A stretch of DNA of 32,160 nt from Poronia punctata (Eukaryota; Ascomycota; Sordariomycetes; Xylariales; Xylariaceae): assembly GCA_022579005.1 (NCBI GenBank), contig MU401788.1:1-32160 (forward strand), written 5' to 3'. This document shows, piece after piece, positions 1 through 10,741 of this stretch. The notes beneath the pieces were generated by a model, which did not search any database, was not told the origin of the DNA, and saw only the letters and a program-made list of their open reading frames with translations. A program made the translations under genes and the position numbers. Within the stretch, counting starts at the first letter, position 1; every line of letters begins with the position of its first letter.

Positions 1-964
1 TTTAAGTTATTATAATTTAATATATTTTAATAAAAATGCTAATTTATTTAAATATTAAACTTAGCTTATATTAAAGCTTATATAATTTATATTAAATTTT
101 TATAGCTAAGCTTTTATTAATTACTTTTTTTTATAGCTATAATTTAGTTTTTAATTTTTATAGTAATAATATTTTACTTTAGCTGCTTATAATTATATAT
201 AAAAGCTTTAACGTTATTTTTATATTATAGCTTTTTTTACTTAGTAAGTAGCTAAAGCAATTATAAGTTTTAATTTATTATATTAATAATTTAGTTTAAA
301 AAATTATTTTTTTAGCTTTTTAAACTTTTATAAAAACTATTATAATAAAAGGTTTTATTAAATAAGCTACTATATAATAGTAGCTTAAAGTAAAAAAAAT
401 AGCTTTTACTTTTTTAACTTTTTTAAAAGTTGCTAGCTATTAGCTAATTGTTTATTTTAATAAGTAATATATTTTATTTTAAGTTTTTTAGTTTACTATT
501 AAGTTTTTTGCTTTTTTTATTATATTTATTATTACTTTTTTATTTTTAGTTATTTATAAATTTAGCTTAATTATTAGCTAGTTTTTTTAATTTTTATTGC
601 TTATTTTTAGTATTAAGTTTATTAAGCTTGTTTATATTATTACTAGTTATTTGCTTAGTAGTTATAAACTATACTTAGTTTTTAGTTTAAATCCTTTTAC
701 TAAATATTATATTATAATTTAAAAATATAAAAATAAAAAAATATAAAGGTTTAAGCAATAAAGTAGTTATAAAGTAATATTATTAGCAATTTTAAAAACT
801 AAATATATTAAATAACTTTTATTTAGTTAGCTAAATAAGTAACTAAACTAGCTAAAAAAATTAAAAAAAATATAATTAGCAAAGCCTTAGCTATTAGTTA
901 GCGTAGCTTTAGCTAATAAGTAGTCTATATGCAGATAGCTTTTTTAGCTAGGTGCCTTATTATA
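1..964 (-). mobile_element. G1 gypsy retrotransposon copy 0, 5' end only (RIP-degraded)
   Basis: This is the 5' LTR (742-964) and the first 741 bases of the internal region of a Ty3/gypsy element on the minus strand; the rest lies beyond the left edge. It aligns with 19806-20769 with no net gap over 964 bases, the differences I checked being C/T and G/A transitions. In the better preserved copy at 19806-20546 the minus-strand reading gives a Leu/Lys/Asn/Gln-rich stretch resembling the coiled-coil start of a fungal gag protein, so this part probably holds the leader and the gag N-terminus. It was inserted into plus-strand G1 copy b, whose sequence resumes at 965. The expected 5-bp duplication would be ATAAA (965-969), but its partner is out of view. 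Confidence 0.85.
742..964 (-). repeat. 5' LTR of G1 copy 0
   Basis: A 223-bp LTR, the same length as both LTRs of copy a. On the plus strand it runs from TATAAAGGTTTAAG to GCCTTATTATA, the RIP-altered forms of the ancestral TGTAAGGG... and ...TGTTACA ends. Being the 5' LTR of a minus-strand copy, it has internal gag sequence on its left and foreign sequence on its right. Confidence 0.85.
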
Positions 965-994
965 ATAAATAATTTTTAAAAAAAAAAAAAAAAA

Positions 995-1189
995 GAGAGT
1001 TTTTAATAGGGCACTTATACTTGGCTATTAGGGCACCTATCTGGCCGCTAGCGGCTATTAAAGGCTAGCAGTTAAGAAGTGGATCTTGTGTTTCCTTTAC
1101 CTAATTTGCTAGTACTGTATATAGTATTACACTTTTTAATTTTATAATACCTTATTATATAATTAACTTATTTAATATTTAATTAACTA
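995..1189 (+). repeat. Left terminal inverted repeat of element A
   Basis: It matches the reverse complement of 4192-4377 up to the shared AATTAACTA at 1181-1189, with mainly transition differences and a few small gaps. It is one of the most G+C-rich patches in the window, including GGCCGCTAGCGGC at 1042-1054, so it escaped part of the mutation that bleached its surroundings. Confidence 0.85.
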
Positions 1190-1256
1190 CTTAATATTTA
1201 TATATAATTAACTAAGTAGGTATATAAGTAATTTACTTTTTAATATAATTAACTAA
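1161..1256. repeat. Subterminal AATTAACT repeats inside element A
   Basis: The motif AATTAACT followed by A or T occurs at 1161, 1181, 1206 and 1247. Related AGTTAATT copies on the other side lie at 4193 and 4213. Clustered short repeats just inside transposon ends are often transposase binding sites; that role is inferred here from position only. Confidence 0.5.
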
Positions 1257-1458
1257 CTTACTTTTACTTTTATAACTTTACTTTTGCTTATATAAAATAC
1301 TATAAATTACTTATTTTATAATAAATTTTAATTTTTTTTTAGCTTTAATTTTATTTTAATTAGCAAAAGTAAATTAGCTAATTTATTGCTATTATTTATT
1401 GTTTTTTTTGCTGCTTTATTTTTAATTTAGTAATTACTTATTAATTTTTATAATTTGC

Positions 1459-1530
1459 TACTTTACTTACTTTACTTTTTACTTTTTACTTTTATTTATT
1501 TTTTACTTTTTACTTTTACTTTTATACTTT
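1459..1530. repeat. Low-complexity (TTTAC)n-type pyrimidine tract
   Basis: About 70 bases built from CTTTAC, TTTTTAC and TTTTAC units inside element A, with almost no purine except A on this strand. It lies upstream of the readable transposase remnant and looks like a decayed simple repeat. Confidence 0.7.
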
Positions 1531-2506
1531 ATTTTTTATATTAATTATATGCGTATAATACTATAATTTACTTATTTTAAACGTTATTATTTACTTTTTT
1601 TAGCTTTAATTAGGTTTTAATTAATGTTTGTAATATTAAACTTATTAAAAGGTAGGCCTGGCAGTAGCTTATTTATACTTAATATAATAACTATATATAA
1701 ATTTTTGTAGTTTTTTGCTTTTAATTATAAATTTGTTATTATATGCTGCTAAGCTTGTAATTGTTGTAAACTAGGTACTTTACTAGTAAATATATATATA
1801 ACTTATATTATAGTTTACTATTAAAATACTTAAAAAGCTGCGTAAAGCTATAGTATATGATTTAGTATAACTGTTAAAAATAATTATACTTAGCAAAGCT
1901 TTATAAAAGCTTGTTTAGTAACTAATTAAAAGTAAGTTTTTAAGCTTTTATTTAGCTATAAGCAATATAATTATTTGTTTTTATTGCTTTTTATATAACT
2001 TTATTATTGCTAGCTAACTAAGCTGTAACTTACTTATATTAAAGGCTTAGTTTAGGCTAATATATGCTTAGCTAATATACTACGCTTTTTTTAGCTAGTT
2101 TTTTTAAATTATTTAATTTAGCAAAAAGACGTATATAATATAGTTAAAAGCTTTTAGTGCACTGCTTTTAATAGCTATATAGCTATATAAGCGTTAGTGC
2201 AGCGCTTTAAAAAGCAAGAAATTTGTTACTAGGTCTTATATTATATTAAAAAAAATATTTAATATAAATAAAAAAGGTTATTTAAACCTATTTTTAATAT
2301 AAAAAAATGTAAAAAAAGTTTTTATAAGTTATTGCTGCTAACTTTACTTATAAAATAAACTACTATTATATATTACTATTAAATTTTATAAAATTTACTT
2401 ACTTAAAACGTAGCAATACTTTTTTTATTGCTTTTGTTATTATTTTAAATAAGACTACTACTACGTTTAAGTAAGCCTTTAGCTACTTAGCTAGGTAGGC
2501 TAATAA

Positions 2507-4083
2507 GCTAGTTATTTTTGCTTTAAAAGTTTTTATTAATAACTTTAATAAACAATTTAAATAAGCAGCTTATAATATTAAATTTTTTTTAAATATAAAC
2601 TATTAAATATATATTTTTTATATTAATAAAAACGTTATTTACTAAATAAGCAAAAAGTAAATTTAAAAGCAAAATAACTATAAAAATAAGCTTGTAAATA
2701 TAGCTAAAAGCTAACCTAATTAAGCTAAACTACCTTTTAAAGACTTTTTTAAAAACTAACTTAATTTAAATAAAAGTAAAGCTAAAAATAATGTACTTAG
2801 TAACTGTAATTTTTTTTTAATTAGTATTATAAGTGCTAAGCTTGCTTAACTTAATGCCTTTATTTTTAAGGTTAATTTAGAAGCCTTTAAAACTTTGCTA
2901 TATAAAATCTTTTATAATTGTAGCAGCTTTATTTTATGCTAGTTATATATAGTATATGTATATACTTAAAAAGATTTTAAGTTAGCTTAAAAATAGCTTA
3001 ACTATAAATTCTAGTTAAACTAAAGGCTTGTAGTATGTTATTTAAAGAAAATATACCTTTTTTACTAGTAGTAGTAAGTAAATTGTTTTATTTTAAATTA
3101 TTATAACTAAGAGGTATAAACTACTTTGCTGTTAAAGTTATTATATAAAACTTTAAAGCAATACTTTTTAAATAGCTATAATAACTTTTTTACTTTTAAA
3201 CAAGCTATTTAAAACTTTATAAATAAAGCTATTTATAAGTATTAAAACGCTTTTATAAATAGCTAAAAAAGCGTTTAATTTATATACTTATAAAAAGAGT
3301 AGCTAGGTAACTTATTTACTAGGTATATAGCTTTAGCGCTTAACTTACTAACTAAACAATACTGCTATGCATTAAAGTACTTAGCTTAACTAGGTAATTT
3401 TATTTTATAGCTAACTTTTTAGTATAAGTATTTTATAAAATTGCAATATAGCTTAATTTACTATTATAGTATATAAGAAAGGATTAAAATAACTAATATG
3501 CACTTATAAATTATATTAATAAAGCTAAAAAATATTAATTTTTTTTAGTATATAAAAGTAAACATTTTAGCAGTAAACCTAGTATTATAAATTAGAAAGC
3601 TTTTTATTGTTTAACTATAAAGCTAGCTGCAAAGCACTATTATTACTTTAAGCAAAGCTATATGTATTAAAAAATATAAAACCTATTGTTAAAAGGTTAT
3701 AGCTTTTAACTTATACTGTAACCTTTTATACTAAAAAACTATAATTAAGCTTACAACACTAAAAATACTATTATTAAAACTAAATCTTTTATAACTAAAA
3801 GCTTTATAGTGTAGCAAGGCTAGGGGCACTAAAGGAAGCAAAGGTGCTAAAAGCACTAAAGGGGCTAAAAGAGGGGCTTAAGGTTAGCAAGATTAATACT
3901 AAGGCCTAGGGGCCTTTAGTAAGCAAAAAGGTTTATAATAGCTTTATTATAAAAGCAAAGGTAATAGTGCTATTACTTTTAGCAGTATACTTAGCAGCAC
4001 TATAAATATAGTAAAGGCTTTACTATGCTAGCAATAAAAAATAAAAAGGCGCTAGGTTTAAATAAAAAGGTGTGTAGCTATAG
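2507..4083 (+). pseudogene. Element A transposase-like gene remnant, family not recognised
   Basis: If TAA and TAG are read as former Gln or Trp codons, a protein-like reading runs from about 2507 to 2795 in one frame. It resumes from about 2830 in another frame and continues without a further shift into a Gly/Lys-rich tail near 3819-3880. The change of frame at 2795-2830 lies in a T-rich stretch bounded by a GTAAC-like and an AG-like end, so it could be an intron or a small indel. The middle part is rich in Lys, Leu, Tyr and Phe. The C-terminal part has a repetitive TKGSKGAK pattern typical of a disordered, basic, collagen-like tail. More coding sequence probably lies upstream (about 1990-2500), but the frame is uncertain. 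No DDE triad or zinc-binding motif could be assigned. Its position between the TIRs is the only support for calling it a transposase. Confidence 0.5.
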
Positions 4084-4191
4084 CTGCTATATAAAAAATA
4101 GCAAAATTAACTGCTTTTTATAAAAAAAGCTTATATATAGTATAAATTAGTTAAAAACACTAAAAATAAGCTTTTTATAAAAATGTAAATT

Positions 4192-4377
4192 TAGTTAATT
4201 AAGTATTAAGTAAGTTAATTACGTAGTTAGGTATTATAAAAATTAAAAAGTATAATACTATATATAGTGCTAGCAAATTAGGTAAAGGAAATATAAGATC
4301 TACTTCCTAGCTGCTAGCTGCTAGCAGCTAGATAGGTGCCTTAATAGTAATTTATAGGTGCCCTATTAAGAACTCTT
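4192..4377 (-). repeat. Right terminal inverted repeat of element A
   Basis: The reverse complement of 995-1189. It includes a G+C-rich core of repeated GCTAGCTGC units at 4307-4332, followed by GGTGCC motifs at 4335 and 4358. The outer end is CTATTAAGAACTCTT, after which the copy b sequence resumes with an A-run. Confidence 0.85.
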
Positions 4378-4399
4378 AAAAAAAAAGTATTAATATATA

Positions 4400-5440
4400 T
4401 ACTTAACCTATATATTATATACTATATAAATAGCAATAGTAATTTATTTAGCAAAAGCTACTACTAAAAATATAAAAACTGCTTTTTTTAAAAAAAAGCT
4501 AAAGCTATTATTTATAACTAATATGTTTTATATATTAAAGCTAAAAAATTAGCTTAAAGCAAAATAGCTTTTAAACTAGCAACTTTAATATAATTTTATA
4601 AAATAGTTTATAAACTATAAATTAAAAACTTTATTTTTATAAAGCTTATAAACATTATATGCTATAAAGCTAAATTATATAAAAAGTATTATATTAATAG
4701 TAAAAGTATATTATATTTTAAAAAGTAGCTAGTAATTTTAGCTTAAAAAGCTTTAATAAAGTAACTAATATATAAGCACTATAACAACTTAAAAGCTAAC
4801 TATATAAAAAATAATAGCTAAGTTATTATAATATAAGTTTTATTAAAAAGGCTTAAAGCAAAATATTTAAAAATACGTTGCTAGCTATATATAATATAAA
4901 AAAGCTAAAAAATTAAAGTATAGGCTTTATAAAAAACTTTAATTATTATTTTTATTAAAATAGCTGTTTTAAAAAAATTAGCTTAAATTTTATTATAAAA
5001 CTACTTTTATATATAAAAGTAAATAGTAATATTTATAATATAATTTTAACTATTATAAACTAGTTTATAAAAATAGTATTATTTATTTTTATATAAAAAC
5101 GCTTAATATTACTAAGCTTTAAAAACTTATATATTATAAACTAAACTGCTAATATAAGTTTTTTAAAAAAATTATAAATAATAAAAACAAACTTATTATA
5201 AATAAATTTTAAAAAAGGGTTTATAAAATATAAAAAATATATTAGCAGCTATTTACTATATAGTATTTTTAAACTAATAGCTAAAAAAAATAAGTATACT
5301 AAACTTTAAAAAAGTACTTTTATACTTTTTATGCTAGTAAGCTAAATAGCTAAGTTAAAATACTAGCAAAAGCTAAGTTTATATATAATAATAGCTAATA
5401 TGCTACTATAAGCTATTTGCTATTTAAAGTATTATATAAG
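4400..5440 (+). pseudogene. G1 integrase remnant (copy b)
   Basis: It is collinear with the integrase region of copies a and c. The plus-strand frame contains the YNNS tetrad at 5384-5395, which in Ty3/gypsy integrases lies just after the catalytic core. About 110 bases upstream there is a degraded match to the conserved GQTERVNQ segment. Catalytic Asp codons cannot be followed through the RIP damage. The protein would have joined the cDNA to the host chromosome. The coding start is missing because the upstream part is outside the window. Confidence 0.6.
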
Positions 5441-5859
5441 TACTACTTAAAAAGTATTAAGTATATATTTAAGCAGCTTTAATTTAATACTTAAAAAATA
5501 AAAATAAAATATAGTAAATAAAAGCTATATGCTATATAGTTTATAAGCATTAAAAATAAGTAGTAAAGTTAATATAAAAGCATTATAAAAAGCGTTATAT
5601 ATTAAAAAAGTTTTAAGTAAGTAATATAATAAAGCTATTAATAGTATACTTTAAGTTTAAGTATAAAAAAAAGCTAGCTTTTATATATATTTAAGTTAAA
5701 GTTTTTAAAAAGGTAAAAATTTAAGCGTACTAAATTTAGTTACTTAAAATTTATTTTTAAGTTTATAATATATTTTTTTATTGCTTAAATTATAAATAAA
5801 CTAGCTAAAAGCTGCTAGCAAAATAGCGCTACTTAAGTTAAAAAATAAGTAAAAAAATT

Positions 5860-6010
5860 AAGCAATGAAAAATATTATTAAATATTAAAAAAGATTAAAG
5901 TAAATAAAAATATTTAATAAAATAAAAAAGCTAGCTAGTAAAATATAATATTTAAAGGCTAGCTAAATACTTAGTAAAAATAAGCTATTTGCTAAACTAA
6001 TATAAAATTT
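5860..6010 (+). pseudogene. G1 chromodomain remnant (copy b)
   Basis: It aligns with the clearer chromodomain remnant of copy a (15205-15362, minus). The conserved pattern is a KYLVK segment, a Trp-containing turn now carrying stops where TGG stood, then an LAKYLAN-like helix. In chromoviruses this domain sits at the C-terminus of integrase and binds methylated histone H3. Here it is a dead fragment. Confidence 0.5.
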
Positions 6011-7540
6011 TTTTAAAAAGTTTATATTAAGTAAAATAATAAATAAAATAGTTATATAAGCATATAAGCACTAAAAGTTATAAATATATAAAACTTAGTT
6101 AATAAAAAATAGTAAGCTATTATTAAGTAATTAACTAAGTTATAATACTATAAAAATTAAAAACTTATATATAAAAAACTTATAGCAACTTTAAACTAAT
6201 TTATTAATAGTAAAAATAGTATTATTAAAGTAAAAAGTTAGTAAAAAAAAGCTAAATAGTAGTTAAAAAAATTAAAAACTATATTATATTATTAAAGCAG
6301 CTTTAGCTAGAATTTAGCAGTATAGTTTAATAATTAATATAAATAAAAGTTGTAATAAAAGTTAAAACAACTTTTTAAATAAAAAGATTTTAAAAAGCTT
6401 TATTAATACTTAAAAAAGTATTAAAACCTTTATTAGCAAACTATTTTTAAAAGTTTAGCTTTTTATTAGTAAGCTTTATAATAAGCATATATAATTAGCA
6501 TAAGTAAGCATTAAAGTTATTAAAAAAGGTATTTTAATATTTTTAAAAAAGTATAAAAAACTAAGCTTTTTATAAAATATAATTAAAGTTGCTAGCTAAA
6601 AGCTTTTTTTTATTAATATAAAATTAGTAACATATTAATACCTAAGCTAATAAATAATTAATAAAAAGTATATATAATAAAAAAAACAATAATAATAGTT
6701 AAGAAATATTAAATAAAAACTAATTTTTAATAAAAAGCAGTATAGTATACAGTTTCTTTTTATGTAGTAAAAAAACTAGCTTTTTTAAAAAAATTAACTA
6801 CTTAGTAAAAAGCTAAACGTGCTTATTTTAAGCAAAATATATAATAGCTAATATAAGTAATAGTATTATTAAATAAAGTAGCTTTTTTACTATTAATAAG
6901 GTTAGCTTAATAGTTTTGCTAAATAACTTATATATAAACGCGTATATAAGTAATATATGCTATAATTTTTTAAGCTATGCTTATTAACGCAAAAAAGAAT
7001 TATATAACTAATATTTACTAAAAACTATAAGTATTAAAGCAATAAACGTATAGCATAATAACTAATATAATCTTTTTTATAAAAAATATAATTAGCGTTA
7101 TTAAGTTAGTAAAAATAATAAATATAAACGTTAAAATATATACTTAAAGTATAGTGCTAGTAAAGCTTTTTATTAAGTATAAAAATAGTTTTTAGCTTAC
7201 TATTATTAAGGTTATAGTTTAAAAGAAACTAGCTAAAATTTGCATTAAAAACATAAAAGTATATAAAGCTAAAGTAAAAAAGCTTTAAAAGCAGCATTAT
7301 AGCAATTGCTTAGTAAAAAATTAAATAAAATAAGCAATACTAAAAAACCTAAATTTTAAAAACAAAGTTATAAACTTAAAAAAAATAAAGTAGATTAATA
7401 AAAACTAAAAAAAAAGCAAAAGTATAGTAATAAGCTATAAAAAAATAATTTAATTAAATAAAATTAAAAGCAAGCCTAACTAGTAAATATATTTATAAAT
7501 AATAAAATTGCTAAAAACTTGCAACTTAAAACAAAAGGCA
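6011..7540 (+). other. G1 3' tail in copy b, function unknown
   Basis: This is the segment between chromodomain and polypurine tract. It corresponds to 13618-15204 in copy a and 28706-30247 in copy c and is conserved in order in all of them. Protein-like readings can be made on either strand, which is expected in such AT-rich DNA, so I cannot say whether it encodes anything. The copy b version ends at a purine-rich tract (7527-7540) followed by TGTAATAAAGCA, the start of an LTR. Confidence 0.55.
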
Positions 7541-7555
7541 ATGTAATAAAGCATA
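7541..7555 (+). repeat. Truncated LTR start of copy b
   Basis: TGTAATAAAGCA directly after the polypurine tract matches the first 12 bases of the other G1 LTRs and keeps the intact TG end. The match stops after about 13 bases, and internal sequence of copy e takes over by about 7565. About 210 bases of LTR are missing, so the junction is a deletion or recombination point. Confidence 0.6.
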
Positions 7556-9057
7556 TATATAAAATTAATAAAATATTTATAGCAAAAAGCAAGTATAATA
7601 GTGCAATAACAAGTATAAATAAAACTAATAAGTAATATAAAGTAAATATTATAAATAAGAAAGTTTTAGTAATTATTGCTAATACTTTAAACAATATAAA
7701 AGCTTTTTTTAATAAAGTTAAATATAGTTAGGCTTTAACTTAGCAGCGTTTATAATAAGCATATATAGCTAAATAATATATATATATAAATTAATCAAAA
7801 TAGCGTTTTTTATTTTAGCGCTAAGTATAAAACATATTAGTTTTTTACTAACTTAAAAAAAAGCTGAAAGTTTTAATTATTATATTAATACTAAAAAAAG
7901 TTAATATAAAAATAAATTATTTAATAAGCGCTATATATACTAACTATTTAAATTTAAATAAAAATTACTATAAAGCAATAAAAAAAGTAAGCTTATAAAA
8001 AAGCAGCTTAAAATTTTTCCTTTTTTATAAAAAACTATAGTTTTTTTTTTATAATTAACTGCTTTTTAAAAAGCTAAGCTAACTTTTTAAAAGCAAAAAA
8101 TAAAATAGCTAATTTTAACTACAAAAAAGTTATTAAATATAATATTTGCATTATTAACTTAAAGTTTTTTATATGCTAGAAGCTTGCTATTAATACGCTA
8201 ATAAAAAAACAATAAATTAAACAATAACTTAAGCTATGCTTTTAAAAGCTATAAGGATTTAAAAAGGCAATATTAAAAGAAGTAGCTTAATAAAAATAAA
8301 GCAGCAAATATATAGCGCAATATATATAATAATTTTGCTTGCAAGCAAAATAGTTAATAAAGCTAAAAATATAAAGGTAATAAATTCAAAATTATTATAT
8401 ATTATAAAAATATAGCTAATACAAGGCTCTAAGCTATAATAATAAGTAATACATTTTAACTAGGCTTTTTATAAAAAGGGTTTAATATATAATAATTAAA
8501 AAACAACTAACTTATAGCCTTATTAAAAAAAAATATACGCGCAAAAATAAAACGTAATACTTTAAAAGGCAGCATAATAGCAGTTAATTAGCAAAAGAAT
8601 TAAAAACTAAAAAACATAAAAAAGGCTAAATAACTAAAATTAAAAGTTAAAATTAAAAAATCAATATAAGGCTACCTATAGCTAATAAGTTAACAAAAAA
8701 ACGGCTGCCTAAAAAAAGCAAGCAATTTAATTAAAAGAATTAAATATAAACTTAACTAGCAAATATATATATAATTGCTAAAATTGCTAAAGACTAGTAA
8801 CTTAAAAGAAAGGGCAGTATAATAAGGCACTTACTTATAAGACCTACTAGCTACGCTATAAGTATATAAACTATATACAGGCTAAACTAAACCTACGTTA
8901 ACTAATAGCCGAGGCTTAGCTGGTCACACCCTTTTTAATCCTTTTAGCCAGTCTAGTTACCTACCTAGCTAACTAGACAAAAGTTATCTAATATACTTAG
9001 TTTTTAAAATTGCTAGCAACATTACCTTGTAACTACCCTATTGCTTAAACCCTTATA
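7556..9057 (+). mobile_element. G1 gypsy copy e, 3' tail and 3' LTR
   Basis: A second, separate plus-strand G1 fragment directly after copy b. From about 7565 it repeats the same 3' tail already seen at about 6300-7540: 8060 matches copy c at about 29465, and 8565 matches about 29995. It ends with polypurine tract AAAAGAAAGGGCAG (8804-8817) and a complete LTR. It carries small indels relative to the other copies, which suggests that it is older. Only the 3' part beyond the chromodomain is present. Confidence 0.8.
8818..9057 (+). repeat. 3' LTR of G1 copy e
   Basis: About 240 bp, starting TATAATAAGGCAC and ending AAACCCTTATA. Together with the LTR of copy c it has extra sequence around a TATATAAACTATAT motif (8875-8889 here) that is absent from the 223-225 bp LTRs of copies 0, a and d, so it belongs to a distinct subfamily. 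The part at 8840-8990 is unusually G+C-rich for this window. Confidence 0.85.
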
Positions 9058-10510
9058 AATACTTAATATTAAAAAGCTTATTTTTAAACACTACTAACTT
9101 TAGCTTTATTTACTTTAAAAACGCTATATTGTTTAGTTATAAGCATAGTATTAATTTTAGTTTTATTTACATTATTTTAATTAGTTTATCTAATAATAAA
9201 ATAATATAAGCAATATTATATAACAGCGCTTTTATAAATAATTTTTACAATATTACTTAAATAGTTTATTATAAACATTAACAAGCTAGTATTGCTACTA
9301 TAAAAAAGCAAATTAACTAAGTACTTTAGCTAAGTTATTAAAATTTTTTATTATATATAAAAGCAAAGTTAAAAAAGTTTATTTTTTGATAATATTTTAC
9401 TAAATAAAATAACTTTTTAAGTATATATAACTAAAAAAGAAAAGCTATTAAAAAAAATGTTATGAACATTAAAAATAAAACTAAGTTATAGTAAAAATGT
9501 ATTTATAAAAATATTTATCTTTAATATATAAAATACTTTTAAAAATATAACTTACTTAAAAAAAGTTATAAAGCTACTTTAAGGCTTAAAAAAACTAACT
9601 TTATTAATTTAAAAAAGGTATTTTAATATAAGACCTTTTTAAAATAAAATATGCTAATAATAGTATTGCTTTGCTACATAAAATTAAAGCAGTGCTTTAA
9701 AAAATAGTAAGCTAAAAATAAATTTATTAAAGTTTTATAAATATGCTTTAAAAATAAAGTTTTTTTAAAAAATAAGCTTGCTATATTATAATATATAGTT
9801 TATAACTAAAAAGCCTAAAAAAGGCCTATGCTTTACTAACTAAGCTACTAAGCTTAATACTATTATAATTTAAAACGCTGTACTATTATAAAGCTATAGT
9901 AAGTTTATAAATAAATTTGCTATATATGTTATTATATTAGTTAATAACTTGTTTTTTAGCTATAGTTAAATTAAATTCCTTATTTATAGCTATACTTTAA
10001 CTATATTTAATACTTTACTTAAGTTATTATTAATGATAACTTTGCTTTAAAGCTATATAAACTTTATTACTTAATTTTTATATGTTATTATATAAGTTTT
10101 TTTAAATATTGCTTTTTAAAAATATAAACCTTTTTTTAACAATATAAGAATTAAAGGCTTTATATTATACTATAATACTTAAAAGGTCACTTTTAAAATT
10201 AAGCAATATATTTTAAAGCATTTAAAAAATATTAATGCTATACTTTTTAACTTAAAATTAGATAGTTTTACTTTAAGTACTATAAAAAGAAAAAAGTGTT
10301 GCTAATTTGCAAAGTTTATTAGGTTTATATACAAAATATAATAAAAAGCTTATTAATATAAAAGTTATTAAAATTAAAGGATAGCTTATATATAAAAATA
10401 TTATAAATATTAAGGCATTTTTAAAAGCTAATGTTTACTATAAAATATAAATTAAAAATTATTTTAAAATTTATATACTTTTTACTACTCTTTTTAAAAA
10501 AATATATAGC
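9058..10510 (+). other. Unassigned TE-like block F1
   Basis: Between the 3' LTR of copy e and the 5' LTR of G2 lie 1.45 kb that match nothing else in the window. It has the same RIP look, so it was probably repeated DNA. From about 9380 to 10500 a plus-strand reading gives long protein-like stretches if TAA and TAG are taken as former Gln or Trp codons. At 10320-10370 one frame has Tyr codons spaced like a C-x2-C-x4-H-x4-C zinc knuckle whose Cys and His became Tyr, which would suit a gag-like protein or the first ORF of a LINE. This is weak evidence, and I do not assign a family. Confidence 0.4.
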
Positions 10511-10741
10511 AGTTATAAATTAGTTAAATAGCAGTATAGCTAACTAGGTAGCTTATAGCTATTACCTCTTTTAACTATAAATACTAGGGCTTGCACCTAT
10601 AAACAGCTATAGCCTTACTATAGCCTGCGCATATAGGTTTATATACTTTATAAGATCTTAGAAGCTTTTTTTTTTAAGACTTTTATTAATAAATTAAGTC
10701 ACTTTTAAAAGCTTTGTTTTTTTTATAATTTAATTATAATA
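10511..10741 (+). repeat. 5' LTR of G2
   Basis: It starts AGTTATAAATTAG and ends CTTTAATTATAATA-like, near-inverted termini (TTATAAATTAG against CTAATTATAA). It shares GCGCATATAGG and TATAAGATCTTA blocks with the 3' copy and differs from it mainly by transitions and by the length of an internal T-run. The exact first base is uncertain by one or two, because the usual TG start is not visible. Confidence 0.75.

Larger units (their letters stand above)
995..4377 (+). mobile_element. Element A: 3.4 kb terminal-inverted-repeat DNA transposon
   Basis: The ends at 995-1189 and 4192-4377 are inverted copies of each other over about 190 bp. The outermost bases read GAGAGTTTTTAATAGGGCAC on the left and AAGAGTTCTTAATAGGGCAC on the right-end complement. 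The flanks are A-runs of at least nine bases (985-994 and 4378-4386), compatible with a target duplication of about 9 bp, though A-runs are weak evidence. Copies a and c carry the uninterrupted target (27085-27115 in copy c), which shows that this is an insertion into G1. Length, long TIRs and the possible 9-bp duplication resemble fungal Mutator-like elements, but I could not recognise Mutator transposase motifs, so the superfamily is left open. Confidence 0.82.
965..7555 (+). mobile_element. G1 gypsy copy b, 3' half, interrupted by element A
   Basis: Plus-strand G1 internal sequence occupies 965-994 and 4378-7540, the two parts being separated by element A. The left stub at 965 corresponds to position 27077 of copy c, and 4387 onward follows copy c from about 27106. 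The 5' half is not in the window, because copy 0 inserted here. What remains covers the integrase (about 4400-5440), the chromodomain (about 5860-6010) and the unexplained 3' tail (6010-7527). A purine-rich tract at 7527-7540 is followed by only about 13-15 bases of LTR, and then by copy e. RIP has made every frame unreadable as an open gene. Confidence 0.8.

Noticed and set aside
1459..1530. Telomeric or satellite array
   Set aside because: The TTTAC-type tract is short, irregular, lies inside element A and does not resemble the fungal TTAGGG repeat.
7476..7694. A 72-codon open frame on the minus strand predicting a very hydrophobic Leu/Ile/Phe protein
   Set aside because: It runs antisense across the end of G1 copy b, its polypurine tract and the b/e junction, so it joins two unrelated pieces. 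The hydrophobic composition is what purine-rich AT DNA gives on its antisense strand.
8320..8350. Hairpin around TTTTGCTTGCAAGCAAAATAG as a terminator
   Set aside because: The palindrome is real but lies inside the tail of dead copy e, with no transcript to end. GCTAGC-like palindromes are common by-products of RIP, because C before T survives on both strands.
742..9057. Inverted 223-240 bp repeats read as terminal inverted repeats of large DNA transposons
   Set aside because: They are LTRs of G1 copies lying in opposite directions. Polypurine tracts, gag and pol order and the CAAAG duplication fit LTR retrotransposons.
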